A stretch of 64,000 nt of DNA from an uncultured Dorea sp. (GTDB lineage Bacteria > Bacillota > Clostridia > Lachnospirales > Lachnospiraceae). Location: positions 1-64,000 of the forward strand of contig CAJUAM010000012.1 of NCBI GenBank assembly GCA_910584615.1, in the 5' to 3' direction. Under the pieces are notes generated by a model, which was not told the origin of the DNA, searched no databases, and was given only the letters and a program-made list of their open reading frames with translations. Each line of letters opens with the position of its first letter. Within the stretch, counting starts at the first letter, position 1. Below are positions 52,042-61,133 of this stretch, piece by piece. The translations under genes were made by a program, and so were the position numbers.

Positions 52042-53142
52042 TCATCTTGAATAGAAATGTTTAATGTTTTCAAGCTGGGAAGACATGTTTACTATAAGCA
52101 GATCGGCAAGAGTCAGAGCTGCCATAGCTTCCACCACAACGACTGCCCTTGGGACGATCACAGGGTCATGGCGTCCGGTGATGACAATAGATGTATTTTC
52201 ACCGTCTGCAGTTACGGTATCCTGTTCTCTCGCGATGGAGGGGGTAGGCTTTATGGCAGCGCGGATCAGGACAGGACTTCCATCGCTGATACCTCCTAAT
52301 GTTCCGCCAGAGTGGTTTGTCCTTTTTATGATTTGATCATTCTGGGAATAAAACGGATCATTGTTGCTGCTTCCTAAAGCGGCAGCAGCTAAAAAACCGT
52401 CTCCGATCTCCACTCCTTTAACAGCACCGATGGACATGATCCCTTTGGCGAGAGCAGCATCAAGCTTATCAAAGACCGGTTCTCCGATACCGGCGCGTAC
52501 TCCGGTGATCCTACACTCAATCGTGCCTCCGGCGGAATCTTTGTTTTTCATGCATTCTTCAAGATAAGCAGCAGCTTTTTTTGCGTATGTTCTGTTTGGC
52601 ATATATAATTGGTTTTCTGAAATACAGGAAAAATCGTATTCTTCCTCCGGAATTATAATATTTCCGATGGAACGGGTATAAGCGGTAAGTTTAATACCAA
52701 GCTGTTCAAGCAGCTTTGAAGCGACAGCGCCTGCCGCGACTCTTCCGATCGTCTCACGGCCTGAGGAGCGTCCGCCGCCTCTGTAATCCCGAAAACCGTA
52801 TTTGGCATCAAAAGTAAAGTCGGCATGTCCCGGACGGTAACAGTCTTTAATCCTGCCATAATCCTTAGAACGCTGATCCTGATTTTCCACCATGATGGAG
52901 ATGGGAGTTCCGGTCGTCTTTCCGTCAAATACACCTGACAGGATCTTGGCGTGGTCCGATTCCTGCCTTGCGGTTGTGAATCTGCTCTGACCCGGTTTTC
53001 TCCTGTCTAAATAAAACTGGATATCTTCTTTGGAGAGAGGAAGACCAGAAGGACAGCCGTCGATGACGACTCCGATCGCGGCTCCGTGGGATTCGCCCCA
53101 TGTTGTGATCTTAAATGAGTTACCGTAAGTTGAACCAGCCAT
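52042..53142 (-). CDS. aroC: Chorismate synthase
   Basis: Last enzyme of the shikimate pathway, FMN-dependent removal of phosphate from EPSP to chorismate. The 366-residue protein has the signatures GESHGAAIGVVIDGCPSG near the N-terminus, RSSGRETIGRVAAGA-like in the middle and DPVIVPRAVVVVEAM near the C-terminus. Start ATG 53142 has AAAGGAGATAAG upstream on the minus strand; a longer open frame upstream to 53307 lacks a ribosome site. It is a single-gene unit here, apart from other aro genes. Confidence 0.96.
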   Translation of the reverse strand: MAGSTYGNSFKITTWGESHGAAIGVVIDGCPSGLPLSKEDIQFYLDRRKPGQSRFTTARQESDHAKILSGVFDGKTTGTPISIMVENQDQRSKDYGRIKDCYRPGHADFTFDAKYGFRDYRGGGRSSGRETIGRVAAGAVASKLLEQLGIKLTAYTRSIGNIIIPEEEYDFSCISENQLYMPNRTYAKKAAAYLEECMKNKDSAGGTIECRITGVRAGIGEPVFDKLDAALAKGIMSIGAVKGVEIGDGFLAAAALGSSNNDPFYSQNDQIIKRTNHSGGTLGGISDGSPVLIRAAIKPTPSIAREQDTVTADGENTSIVITGRHDPVIVPRAVVVVEAMAALTLADLLIVNMSSQLENIKHFYSR

Positions 53143-53300
53143 AATCTTATCTCCTTTATAAGCAATTTGGATTTTTATATGCAACAGTATAAAACAACCA
53201 TTGCGGATTTGTGAAGAGAAAAATGGAATGAGATCATCATATGTGAGGAAAATGTAATATTTCATCATAAAATCTTCATTTTTATTTAAAAGATTTTTCC

Positions 53301-53329
53301 TATACATTTGTGTAAAAGCATATTATAAT
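53301..53329 (+). promoter_or_regulatory. Promoter of the L,D-transpeptidase gene
   Basis: TATACA (53301-53306), 17-bp spacer, TATAAT (53324-53329). The mRNA would have a leader of about 70 bases before ATG 53405. Confidence 0.65.
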
Positions 53330-53404
53330 AAAACGGTATGAATGATATAACGGGAGTATAATTGTTCATAGTGTAACCAAATGATAGAATAAGGAGCTTA
53401 GAGT

Positions 53405-54946
53405 ATGACTGGCAAGGATAAAAAGACAGAAGATTTGATTGAAGATATCCAGGATATTGAAGAAACGGTGAAAAAAATCTATGACGAAGAAGATTCCGAT
53501 AAGAAGAAAGATAAAGGCAGGAGAAAAAAGAGGCGGCGCCGCAAAAAGGGCAAAACAGGCAAAAAGGTACTGCTCTCTATAGGGATTGTTACCGTCCTTC
53601 TGACTGCGTCATACTTTGGGATAGCCATGTACTTTAACAGTCATTTTATGTTTGATACTAAGATCAACGGAGTGGACTTTTCGCTGAAGGATGTCAGTGA
53701 GGTTGAGAGTTATCTGAAGAAACAGGTGGCTGATTATACATTGACGCTGGAAGAATCAGACGGCAGCAGAGAGATCATTAAGGGAGCGGATATTGATATC
53801 GAGTTTACGTCCGGAGAGCGTTTAAAGCAGCTTGCTGAGGGTCAGCAGAAGCTTTTGTGGGTGAAATCTTTGTGGGAACCGACAGAGATCGAGTCAAAGG
53901 TCGGTGTAAAGTACAATGCAGATAAGCTAAATGAGGTGATAGATAAGCTCAAATGCATGGACGAAGATAAGCAGAAAGCTTCTAAAAATGCCTATCCGGC
54001 TTTTAAAGACGGTAAGTTTGAAGTGGTGCCGGAGGTTATCGGAACAAAGATAGATGATGAAAAATTCCGGGCAGCAGTGACTAAGACGATTGACGGATTT
54101 ATAAGCAATGTGAATCTCAGGGAAGAGGACTGCTACATTCTTCCGAAGTATACATCAGAATCTAAAGAAGTCATCGAAGCGGCAGAAAAGATGAATAGTT
54201 ATCTTGGGGCCAAGATTACATATGATTTTGGATCAAAGACAGAGGTTGTGGACTCTGCTGTGATATCTGAATGGATCAAGATCAATAAAAAGAAGATGAA
54301 GGTGACCTTTAATGAGGATGATGTAAAAGAATATATTAAGAAACTGGCAGAGAAGTATGATACAAAATATAAAGCGAAGGAATTTACGACTGCCGATGGA
54401 GATACGGTAAAGGTAGAAGGCGGAAGTTACGGATGGCAGATCAACCAGGATGCGGAATATGAAGAATTGACAAAAGATATTAAAAAGGCACAGGTAGTAA
54501 CAAGAGAACCTAAGTATAGAAGTAAGGCGGCTTCTCATGATGGTGCCGGAGTCGGCAGTACTTATGCGGAGGTAGATCTTACAGACCAGCATATGTATTT
54601 TATCAAGAATGGAAAGGTTGTACTGGAAACTGATATTGTTACGGGAAACCCTAATAAAGGGAACGCGACTCCGCAGGGTGTCTATACGTTATCATATAAG
54701 ACGCTGAACGCGACGCTGCGCGGTGAGAAGAAGGCGAACGGTGAATATTCCTATGAGACTCCGGTGAAGTATTGGATGCCGTTTAACGGAGGGATCGGCT
54801 TCCATGATGCTACATGGCAGTCTTCTTTCGGAGGGGACAGGTATAAAAGCCATGGCTCCCATGGATGTGTGAATATGCCTAAGGAGAAAGCAGGAAAGCT
54901 TTATGAACTGATCAGCGCGGGCATACCGGTTGTGTGCCATTATTAA
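53405..54946 (+). CDS. L,D-transpeptidase with PG-binding repeat domains
   Basis: A 513-residue membrane-anchored cell-wall enzyme. A highly charged cytoplasmic N-terminus (Lys/Arg-rich, residues 30-55) precedes one membrane helix (about 57-80). Residues 85-380 form PG-binding-4-like repeats. The YkuD catalytic domain spans roughly 390-513, with HDATWQSSFGG and the active-site segment SHGSHGCVNMP (Cys near residue 487). It cross-links peptidoglycan by 3-3 bonds and can give resistance to beta-lactams that target DD-transpeptidases. ATG 53405 follows AATAAGGAG. Stands alone under its own promoter. Confidence 0.92.
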   Translation: MTGKDKKTEDLIEDIQDIEETVKKIYDEEDSDKKKDKGRRKKRRRRKKGKTGKKVLLSIGIVTVLLTASYFGIAMYFNSHFMFDTKINGVDFSLKDVSEVESYLKKQVADYTLTLEESDGSREIIKGADIDIEFTSGERLKQLAEGQQKLLWVKSLWEPTEIESKVGVKYNADKLNEVIDKLKCMDEDKQKASKNAYPAFKDGKFEVVPEVIGTKIDDEKFRAAVTKTIDGFISNVNLREEDCYILPKYTSESKEVIEAAEKMNSYLGAKITYDFGSKTEVVDSAVISEWIKINKKKMKVTFNEDDVKEYIKKLAEKYDTKYKAKEFTTADGDTVKVEGGSYGWQINQDAEYEELTKDIKKAQVVTREPKYRSKAASHDGAGVGSTYAEVDLTDQHMYFIKNGKVVLETDIVTGNPNKGNATPQGVYTLSYKTLNATLRGEKKANGEYSYETPVKYWMPFNGGIGFHDATWQSSFGGDRYKSHGSHGCVNMPKEKAGKLYELISAGIPVVCHY

Positions 54947-55019
54947 TATGACAATGAGGGGTTAAAAAACCTTATTGGGCTGAATTTAATCAAAAATAAG
55001 AATAGAGAAGGATCATAGC

Positions 55020-56162
55020 ATGTATGAATTGCTGAAGACAGACGGGGCTGCAAAGCGGGGCAGGCTTACTACGGTGCATGGAACTATTGAGACTCCGGTA
55101 TTTATGAATGTGGGGACCGCAGCGGCTATTAAAGGCGCGGTTGCCACAACGGATCTGAGGGGGATCGGGACACAGGTGGAACTGTCCAACACGTATCACC
55201 TTCATGTGCGCCCCGGAGATAAAGTAGTGAAGGAGTTAGGCGGATTACATAAGTTTATGTCATGGGACCGTCCCATACTTACGGATTCGGGCGGGTTTCA
55301 GGTGTTTTCGCTGGCAGGTTTAAGAAAGATAAAGGAAGAAGGGGTTTACTTTAATTCCCATATTGACGGAAGAAAGATATTCATGGGACCGGAAGAGAGT
55401 ATGCAGATACAGTCGAATCTGGCTTCCACGATAGCTATGGCATTCGATGAATGTCCTTCCAGTGTTGCGGACAGAGAATATATGGAAAAGTCTGTAGACC
55501 GTACGACAAGGTGGCTGATCCGCTGTAAGGCAGAGATGGAGCGGCTGAATCACCTTCCGGATACACTCAATCCCCAGCAGATGCTATTTGGGATCAATCA
55601 GGGGGGTGTATATGACGATATCCGTATCCGCCACGCGAAGGAGATCGCGGCGCTTGATCTGGACGGATACGCAGTGGGCGGTCTCGCGGTGGGAGAGTCT
55701 CATGAAGAGATGTATCGGATCCTTGATGCGGTTGTCCCGTATCTTCCGCAGGATAAGCCTACTTATCTCATGGGCGTCGGAACGCCGGAGAATATCTTAG
55801 AGGCAGTAGATCGGGGTGTCGACTTTTTTGACTGTGTTTATCCCAGCCGGAATGGAAGGCATGGACATGTCTATACGAATTATGGAAAATTGAATCTGTT
55901 CAATGCCAAGTATGAGCTGGATACGAGCCCGATCGAAGAAGGCTGCCAGTGTCCGGCATGCAGGAATTATTCCAGAGCTTATATCAGACATCTGCTGAAG
56001 GCGAAGGAGATGCTTGGCATGCGTCTTTGTGTGCTGCATAACCTGTATTTTTATAATAAGATGATGTATGAGATCAGAAAGGCTGTCGGATCGGGAAGAT
56101 ATAAGGAGTATAAGAAGGAAAAGATTGCCAGGATGAGACAGGGCGGCAGCAGTGATTTATAA
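55020..56162 (+). CDS. tgt: tRNA-guanine transglycosylase
   Basis: Queuosine-pathway enzyme that swaps G34 in tRNAs for preQ1. Product of 380 residues with catalytic segment DSGGFQVFSLAG (Asp near residue 93) and the second Asp in DFFDCVYPSRNGRHG; the zinc site is CQCPACRNYSRAYIRHL (three Cys, one His later). Segment MNVGTAAAIKGAV starts the barrel. ATG 55020 follows GAAGGATCATAGC. Often next to yajC in Firmicutes, as here. Confidence 0.96.
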   Translation: MYELLKTDGAAKRGRLTTVHGTIETPVFMNVGTAAAIKGAVATTDLRGIGTQVELSNTYHLHVRPGDKVVKELGGLHKFMSWDRPILTDSGGFQVFSLAGLRKIKEEGVYFNSHIDGRKIFMGPEESMQIQSNLASTIAMAFDECPSSVADREYMEKSVDRTTRWLIRCKAEMERLNHLPDTLNPQQMLFGINQGGVYDDIRIRHAKEIAALDLDGYAVGGLAVGESHEEMYRILDAVVPYLPQDKPTYLMGVGTPENILEAVDRGVDFFDCVYPSRNGRHGHVYTNYGKLNLFNAKYELDTSPIEEGCQCPACRNYSRAYIRHLLKAKEMLGMRLCVLHNLYFYNKMMYEIRKAVGSGRYKEYKKEKIARMRQGGSSDL

Positions 56163-56252
56163 AATATATATGAATTAACAAATTTTACTTGATGAAAAAT
56201 GTATTATTGTGTATGATAGCAATAGTGTTTAAATTTAGTAGGAGGAATGAAT

Positions 56253-56561
56253 ATGTTCAGTTTAGCAACGCAGAATACGGCCGGACCAAGTGGTATGATC
56301 ATAGTCGTACTTTATGTAGCACTTTTTGCCGGTTTTTATTTTTTCTTTTTGAGACCTCAGAAGAAAGAGCAGAAGAGGGTTCAGGCTATGATCTCAGCTC
56401 TTGAAGTAGGAGATACGGTACTTACTACAAGTGGGTTTTACGGTGTGGTTATTGATATCACCGATGGAGATGTTATCGTAGAGTTCGGAAGCAACAGAAA
56501 CTGCCGTATCCCGATGCAGAAAGCGGCGATCGCGCAGGTTGAGAAGGCAACGGCTGAGTAG
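56253..56561 (+). CDS. yajC: Preprotein translocase subunit YajC
   Basis: A 102-residue single-helix membrane protein associated with SecDF. Hydrophobic helix (MIIVVLYVALFAGFYFFFLRPQKKEQK) is followed by the typical EVGDTVLTTSGFYGVVIDI segment. ATG 56253 has AGGAGG seven bases upstream, whereas ATG 56247 is too close. A terminator follows at 56598. Confidence 0.92.
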   Translation: MFSLATQNTAGPSGMIIVVLYVALFAGFYFFFLRPQKKEQKRVQAMISALEVGDTVLTTSGFYGVVIDITDGDVIVEFGSNRNCRIPMQKAAIAQVEKATAE

Positions 56562-56597
56562 ATTAAGAGGCACAGACAGGATTTATGACCATATTTT

Positions 56598-56633
56598 AGA
56601 GGGACTTTTGTACAGAAGGTCCTTCTTTTTTTG
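56598..56633 (+). terminator. Terminator after yajC
   Basis: Stem AGAGGGAC (56598-56605) and GTCCTTCT (56619-56626), eight base pairs with one G-T, followed by a T7 run. Confidence 0.75.
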
Positions 56634-56764
56634 CTTTTTTTAGTCAAAGTGCTATTAGACAAAGACAGGGCTGTTATGGTAAACTATGACATTGGAACAG
56701 CAATTAAAGGGATTGCAGAGGAATCTATAAGATTATCATATGAAAAATAAGCAGGAGGAAAAAT

Positions 56765-59026
56765 ATGCTTAGAGATGAATTGAACAATCTTTTACAAAAA
56801 AGAAACCAGAAGATGATCGGTGAGGCGGACGACCGTGAATTATATGGCGCTTTGCTGGAATATACGAAAGAAAAACTCAAAGATACACCGGTGATACAGG
56901 GCGATAAGAAATTATATTACATATCGGCAGAGTTCCTGATCGGAAAACTTTTGTCCAATAATCTGATCAACCTTGGCATTTATGATGAGGTGGCAGAGAT
57001 TTTAAAAGAATACGGAAAAGACCTGGCGCGTATTGAGGAGATAGAGCCGGAGCCGTCCCTTGGAAACGGAGGGCTTGGAAGACTGGCAGCATGTTTTCTT
57101 GATTCGATCGCCACATTAGGAATGTCAGGCGACGGAATCGGACTTAATTACCATATGGGTCTTTTTAAGCAGGTTTTTGAGAACAGAAGGCAGAAGGAAG
57201 TACCGAATCCATGGATAGAAAAAGAAGGATGGCTGAACGATACAGGGATCTCTTTTGAGGTGCCTTTCCGTGATTTTACTCTGACTTCTCAGCTTTATGA
57301 TATTGATGTGGCAGGGTATGAGAATGGTAAGAACAAGCTTCATCTTTTTGATGTAAAGAGTGTTGATGAAGGAATCATACAGGACGGGATATCATTTGAT
57401 AAAAAAGAGGTGGCGAAGAACCTTACTTTATTCCTGTATCCGGACGACAGTGACGTGGCAGGGAATCTCCTTCGGATCTACCAGCAGTACTTTATGGTGT
57501 CAAACGGGGCTCAGTTGATCCTCATGGAATGTGAAAAGAAGGGCTTTGATCTTCGCAAGCTCCATGAACATGTGGCAATTCAGATCAACGATACACATCC
57601 GTCCATGGTGATCCCGGAGCTTATCCGTCTGCTTGTTAATAAGAAAATTGACTTTAATGAAGCAATAGAGATCGTAGAGAAGACATGTGCCTACACAAAT
57701 CATACGATCCTTGCGGAAGCGTTGGAAAAATGGCCGGTTTCCTATCTGGAACAGGTAGCTCCGCAGATCGTGCCGATCATCAGAGAACTGGATGTACGGG
57801 TGAAGGCAAGGTATAACAATCCGGAAGTAGCGATCATCGACGGACAGGACCGTGTTCATATGGCCCATATGGATATTCATTATGGCTACAGCGTGAACGG
57901 CGTGGCAGCGCTTCATACAGAGATATTGAAACATTCGGAACTTAAGCCATTTTATGATATCTATCCGCAGAAATTCAATAATAAGACTAATGGAATTACC
58001 TTCCGCCGCTGGCTTCTTCACTGTAATCATGAGCTGACACAGTGGATCGGCAAATATGTGGATGGATTTGAAAAGGATGCAGATAAGCTCAGCGGATTAT
58101 TAGAATATGTGGATAATGAGGCTGTGCTTGATGAACTTCTGGCTGTGAAGCATGAAAAGAAAAAGGAACTTGCGTTATATCTTAAGGAGACGCAGGGACT
58201 GACGCTGGATCCGGATTCTATTTTTGATATCCAGGTGAAGAGACTGCATGAGTATAAGCGTCAGCAGATGAATGCGCTGTATGCTATTTACAAATATCTG
58301 GAGATCAAGGCGGGAAGGAAGCATGCTACTCCTATCACTCTGATCTTTGGCGCTAAGGCGGCTCCGGCTTATCATATCGCGAAAGATATCATCCATCTTA
58401 TCTTGTGCATTCAGGAGCTGGTAAAGAGCGACCCGGAAGTTTCGCCGTATCTGAGTGTTGTTATGGTGGAAAATTATAATGTTACAATGGCAGAACATTT
58501 GATTCCGGCCTGTGATATTTCGGAACAGATATCACTTGCGTCTAAGGAAGCCTCAGGAACCGGCAATATGAAGTTCATGCTGAATGGCGCGGTGACTCTT
58601 GGAACCGAAGACGGGGCGAATGTGGAGATCCATGAGCTGGTAGGAGATGAAAGTATCTATATTTTCGGAGAGAGCAGCGATCAGGTGATCAACCATTATA
58701 AGAACTATGATTACCGCGCGGCGGATTACTATATCAATGACGGGCAGATCAGGGAGCTTATCAACTTTATCATCAGTCCTGAGATGATGAAGCTTGGAGA
58801 GCCTTATCATCTGCTGCGGATCCATGCGGAGCTGATTCAGAAAGACTGGTTCATGACCCTTCTTGATCTGAAAGAGTATATCAGCGCGAAGGAGCGGGCA
58901 TACAAAGATTATGAAGACCGCAGAATGTGGAGTAAAAAGATGCTTGTAAATATCGCGAAAGCAGGATATTTCTCATCAGACCGTACGATTGCGGAGTACA
59001 ATAAAGATATCTGGAAATTAAAATAA
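56765..59026 (+). CDS. glgP: Glycogen/alpha-glucan phosphorylase
   Basis: GT35 phosphorylase of 753 residues that releases glucose-1-phosphate from glycogen or maltodextrin using PLP. Segments EPEPSLGNGGLGRLAACFLDSIATLG and the PLP-Lys region SLASKEASGTGNMKFMLNGAVTLGTEDGANVEI near residue 600 are diagnostic. Length is a little below E. coli GlgP (815), typical for clostridial forms. ATG 56765 follows AAGCAGGAGGAAAAAT. Followed by an 11-bp terminator stem. Confidence 0.95.
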   Translation: MLRDELNNLLQKRNQKMIGEADDRELYGALLEYTKEKLKDTPVIQGDKKLYYISAEFLIGKLLSNNLINLGIYDEVAEILKEYGKDLARIEEIEPEPSLGNGGLGRLAACFLDSIATLGMSGDGIGLNYHMGLFKQVFENRRQKEVPNPWIEKEGWLNDTGISFEVPFRDFTLTSQLYDIDVAGYENGKNKLHLFDVKSVDEGIIQDGISFDKKEVAKNLTLFLYPDDSDVAGNLLRIYQQYFMVSNGAQLILMECEKKGFDLRKLHEHVAIQINDTHPSMVIPELIRLLVNKKIDFNEAIEIVEKTCAYTNHTILAEALEKWPVSYLEQVAPQIVPIIRELDVRVKARYNNPEVAIIDGQDRVHMAHMDIHYGYSVNGVAALHTEILKHSELKPFYDIYPQKFNNKTNGITFRRWLLHCNHELTQWIGKYVDGFEKDADKLSGLLEYVDNEAVLDELLAVKHEKKKELALYLKETQGLTLDPDSIFDIQVKRLHEYKRQQMNALYAIYKYLEIKAGRKHATPITLIFGAKAAPAYHIAKDIIHLILCIQELVKSDPEVSPYLSVVMVENYNVTMAEHLIPACDISEQISLASKEASGTGNMKFMLNGAVTLGTEDGANVEIHELVGDESIYIFGESSDQVINHYKNYDYRAADYYINDGQIRELINFIISPEMMKLGEPYHLLRIHAELIQKDWFMTLLDLKEYISAKERAYKDYEDRRMWSKKMLVNIAKAGYFSSDRTIAEYNKDIWKLK

Positions 59027-59040
59027 GGTGAACAGACCTG

Positions 59041-59094
59041 AAAGGTCCTGCGGTTCATGCGGATGTTTGTATGAATGCGGCAGGATCTTTTTTG
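59041..59094 (+). terminator. Terminator after glgP
   Basis: Stem AAAGGTCCTGC (59041-59051) with GCAGGATCTTT (59080-59090), one G-T pair, followed by TTTT. Confidence 0.85.
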
Positions 59095-59159
59095 TATTAT
59101 CAGATTTGATTGATACCAGATAAGGATAAGTTTTTTGACCTATACATAGGTTCTTTTGA

Positions 59160-59188
59160 TTGAGTACCAGCTTTTCATATGTTATAAT
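59160..59188 (+). promoter_or_regulatory. Promoter of the small toxin-like ORF
   Basis: TTGAGT (59160-59165), 17-bp spacer, TATAAT (59183-59188). The transcript would begin near 59195. Confidence 0.75.
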
Positions 59189-59228
59189 GAACTCGTGTAA
59201 TTGAAAAGAAAGTAGGATGCGACTTTCC

Positions 59229-59271
59229 GGTGGATGCCCTCTAGTCTAACGAAAGAGGGTGATGCCCTATG
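59229..59271 (+). promoter_or_regulatory. Leader hairpin masking the ribosome site of the toxin-like ORF
   Basis: In the transcript the stem CCCTCT/AGAGGG (in 59237-59260) pairs part of the ribosome site GAGGGTG that precedes the ATG at 59269. Structured leaders that hide the ribosome site are usual in type I toxin mRNAs. Confidence 0.55.
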
Positions 59272-59349
59272 AGTATAATGGAAGTTCTTACATTATTACT
59301 TGTATTGTTTGCGGCTCTGTCTTACATAGACAATCATAAAAAGAAATAA
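59269..59349 (+). CDS. Putative type I (holin-like) toxin peptide, 26 residues
   Basis: A short ORF with the sequence MSIMEVLTLLLVLFAALSYI followed by a basic tail ending HKKK. It is a single hydrophobic helix with a positively charged end, the form of TxpA/Fst-like and putative holin-like membrane toxins. Ribosome site GAGGGTG lies 7-8 bases before ATG 59269. A perfect 12-bp inverted repeat covers the stop codon, and a promoter on the opposite strand reads back towards it. The toxin's action (membrane depolarisation) is assumed from the class, not shown. Confidence 0.7.
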   Translation: MSIMEVLTLLLVLFAALSYIDNHKKK

Positions 59350-59382
59350 GCATCCCTACCGCCCAAGTTTGGATGCTTATTT
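59344..59382. terminator. Perfect 12-bp inverted repeat at the toxin stop codon, bidirectional terminator
   Basis: AAATAAGCATCC (59344-59355) and GGATGCTTATTT (59371-59382) are exact reverse complements around a 15-base loop. The stop codon lies inside the left arm. It can end the toxin mRNA and lies within the region where the antisense RNA would pair. Confidence 0.85.
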
Positions 59383-59383
59383 C

Positions 59384-59435
59384 TTATAATCATTTTTACT
59401 GAGGGCAATCGGAGATTCAATTCCGATCACTTCTA
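59384..59435 (-). ncRNA. Predicted antisense antitoxin RNA (convergent to the toxin mRNA)
   Basis: A consensus minus-strand promoter at 59441-59469 would start an RNA near 59435 that reads towards the toxin gene 3' end. It contains a hairpin ATCGGA/TCCGAT (in 59408-59427) and would overlap the toxin terminator and 3' end, as RatA does for TxpA. The 3' end is not defined by sequence; coordinates give the part outside the shared terminator. Confidence 0.55.
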
Positions 59436-59440
59436 AGTAG

Positions 59441-59469
59441 ATTATACATGAGAGCTGCTTGATTTTCAA
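59441..59469 (-). promoter_or_regulatory. Minus-strand promoter facing the toxin-like ORF
   Basis: On the minus strand TTGAAA (59464-59469), 17-bp spacer and TATAAT (59441-59446), a near-consensus promoter in a region with no minus-strand gene. Confidence 0.8.
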
Positions 59470-59610
59470 GTGGCTCTTTATATTATTTATCAGCTACTTA
59501 ATTTTTATCCTTATCTGGTTTCATTCTTATGACAAAGATAGTAAAAATTGTATGGAGATTCTGACAGTGTGATGTTATGATAAAAGAAAGAGAAAAAGGA
59601 GGCTTGTATT

Positions 59611-60312
59611 ATGGGAACACCGCACAATGCAGCAGAAAAAGGTCAGATCGCGAAGACAGTTTTAATGCCGGGGGATCCGCTTAGGGCAAAGTATATTGCA
59701 GAAACTTATTTAGAGCAGCCGGTCTGTTTTAACACAGTCCGGAATATGTTTGGATTTACGGGAACTTATCATGGAAAAGAGGTTTCGGTCATGGGAAGCG
59801 GTATGGGGATGCCGTCGATCGGTATCTATAGTTATGAGCTGTATCATTTTTATGACGTGGAAAATATCATCCGCATCGGTTCGGCCGGCGCTATGCAGGA
59901 TGATGTAAATGTGATGGATCTCGTCATTGCTATGGGAGCGTGTACGAATTCCGGTTATGGGGAGCAGTACCAGATCCCGGGCTCGTTCGCGCCGATCGCT
60001 GACTATGGGCTTTTAGAAAGAGCGGTCAGGGCAGCAAGAGACAAGGGCGCGAATGTGAAGGTAGGAAACGTACTGTCCTCAGATGTGTTCTATCATGACA
60101 GGGAGGATTTTAATGACCGGTTTAGACGCATGGGGGTATTAGCTGTTGAGATGGAAGCGGCAGCACTTTACATGAATGCGGCGAGGGCAGGAAAGAAGGC
60201 GCTGTGTATCCTTACTATTTCTGACCATCTGTACAAGGAAGCATCTCTTAGCGCGAAGGAGCGGGAGACAGGATTTCATCAGATGATGGAGACTGCGCTC
60301 GAGATCGCGTAA
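59611..60312 (+). CDS. deoD: Purine-nucleoside phosphorylase (DeoD type)
   Basis: A 233-residue hexameric-type phosphorylase that splits purine nucleosides into base and ribose-1-phosphate. N-terminal TPHNAAEKGQIAKTVLMPGDPLRAKYIAETYL contains the phosphate-binding motif; EMEAAALYMNAA (near residue 183) and TISDHLYKEA are diagnostic of DeoD. ATG 59611 has AAAGGAGG upstream. It starts a nucleoside salvage cluster with the membrane protein and cytidine deaminase downstream. Confidence 0.95.
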   Translation: MGTPHNAAEKGQIAKTVLMPGDPLRAKYIAETYLEQPVCFNTVRNMFGFTGTYHGKEVSVMGSGMGMPSIGIYSYELYHFYDVENIIRIGSAGAMQDDVNVMDLVIAMGACTNSGYGEQYQIPGSFAPIADYGLLERAVRAARDKGANVKVGNVLSSDVFYHDREDFNDRFRRMGVLAVEMEAAALYMNAARAGKKALCILTISDHLYKEASLSAKERETGFHQMMETALEIA

Positions 60313-60378
60313 CAGGTCATTGAGGGGGACTTCAGCATATACTTTGCGCCGCAGCGTACAAAAGGAGAGGTGGTTTCC

Positions 60379-61086
60379 GTGAAAAAAATCAGCATCAGTA
60401 ATGAGCTGATCTATGTACTGGCAGTGATCGTGCTGTCATTTGCGACAGCTATGCTGGCAGCAGCTGATCTTGGGATGTCTATGGTAGTAGCTCCGGCTTA
60501 TATCGTCAGTCTTAAGGTCAAAGCTTTGACTTTCGGACAGGCAGAATATATTGTACAGGGGATGCTGTTCATACTTTTTTGTGTCCTGATGAAGAAGGTG
60601 AGGAGATTGTATTTCTTTTCTTTTGTGTCGGGGCTTATTTACGGCGCGGTTCTTGACTTTTGGCGGATGGTGATCCCGCATTTTGATCCGGAACGGTTTG
60701 CGCCGGGTTCTCTGCCGCTTTCTATCCGCATTGTATACTTCGTTGTGGGATTTTTACTGAATTCGCTGGGTGTTGCGCTTTATTTTAAGACGTATTTTTA
60801 TCCGCAGGTGTATGAGTTTTTTGTAAAGGGGATCAGCAGACAGTTTAAGATCGCACTGCCTAAGTTTAAGATCAGGTTTGATATGACATGTCTTGTGATT
60901 GCCATAGTATTGTCTTTTTCATTATTTTACGGACTTGTGGGAATCGGTGCGGGGACGGTGGTGCTGGCTTTCGGCAATGGAGCGCTGATTGGGTTTTACG
61001 GACAATGGATGGATAGACATCTGGATACATGGGACAGATGGGAGAGGTTGTCAGAAAGGTTTGAGAATGGATTTTCTTTAAAGTAA
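60379..61086 (+). CDS. DUF6198/YczE-YitT-like membrane protein
   Basis: A 235-residue membrane protein with about five helices of the YczE/YyaS/YitT-like (DUF6198) group; function unknown. Segments LAVIVLSFATAMLAAADLGMSMVVAPAYI and FLLNSLGVALYFKTYFYPQVYEFF are conserved. GTG 60379 is chosen because AAAGGAGAGG ends nine bases upstream; a GTG at 60370 overlaps it. Position between deoD and cdd suggests a link to nucleoside use, possibly transport, but the family gives no proof. Confidence 0.75.
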   Translation: MKKISISNELIYVLAVIVLSFATAMLAAADLGMSMVVAPAYIVSLKVKALTFGQAEYIVQGMLFILFCVLMKKVRRLYFFSFVSGLIYGAVLDFWRMVIPHFDPERFAPGSLPLSIRIVYFVVGFLLNSLGVALYFKTYFYPQVYEFFVKGISRQFKIALPKFKIRFDMTCLVIAIVLSFSLFYGLVGIGAGTVVLAFGNGALIGFYGQWMDRHLDTWDRWERLSERFENGFSLK

Positions 61087-61133
61087 GATATTGGTTGAAG
61101 ATATTTTGTGATCATGGGGACAGGAGGGAAATT

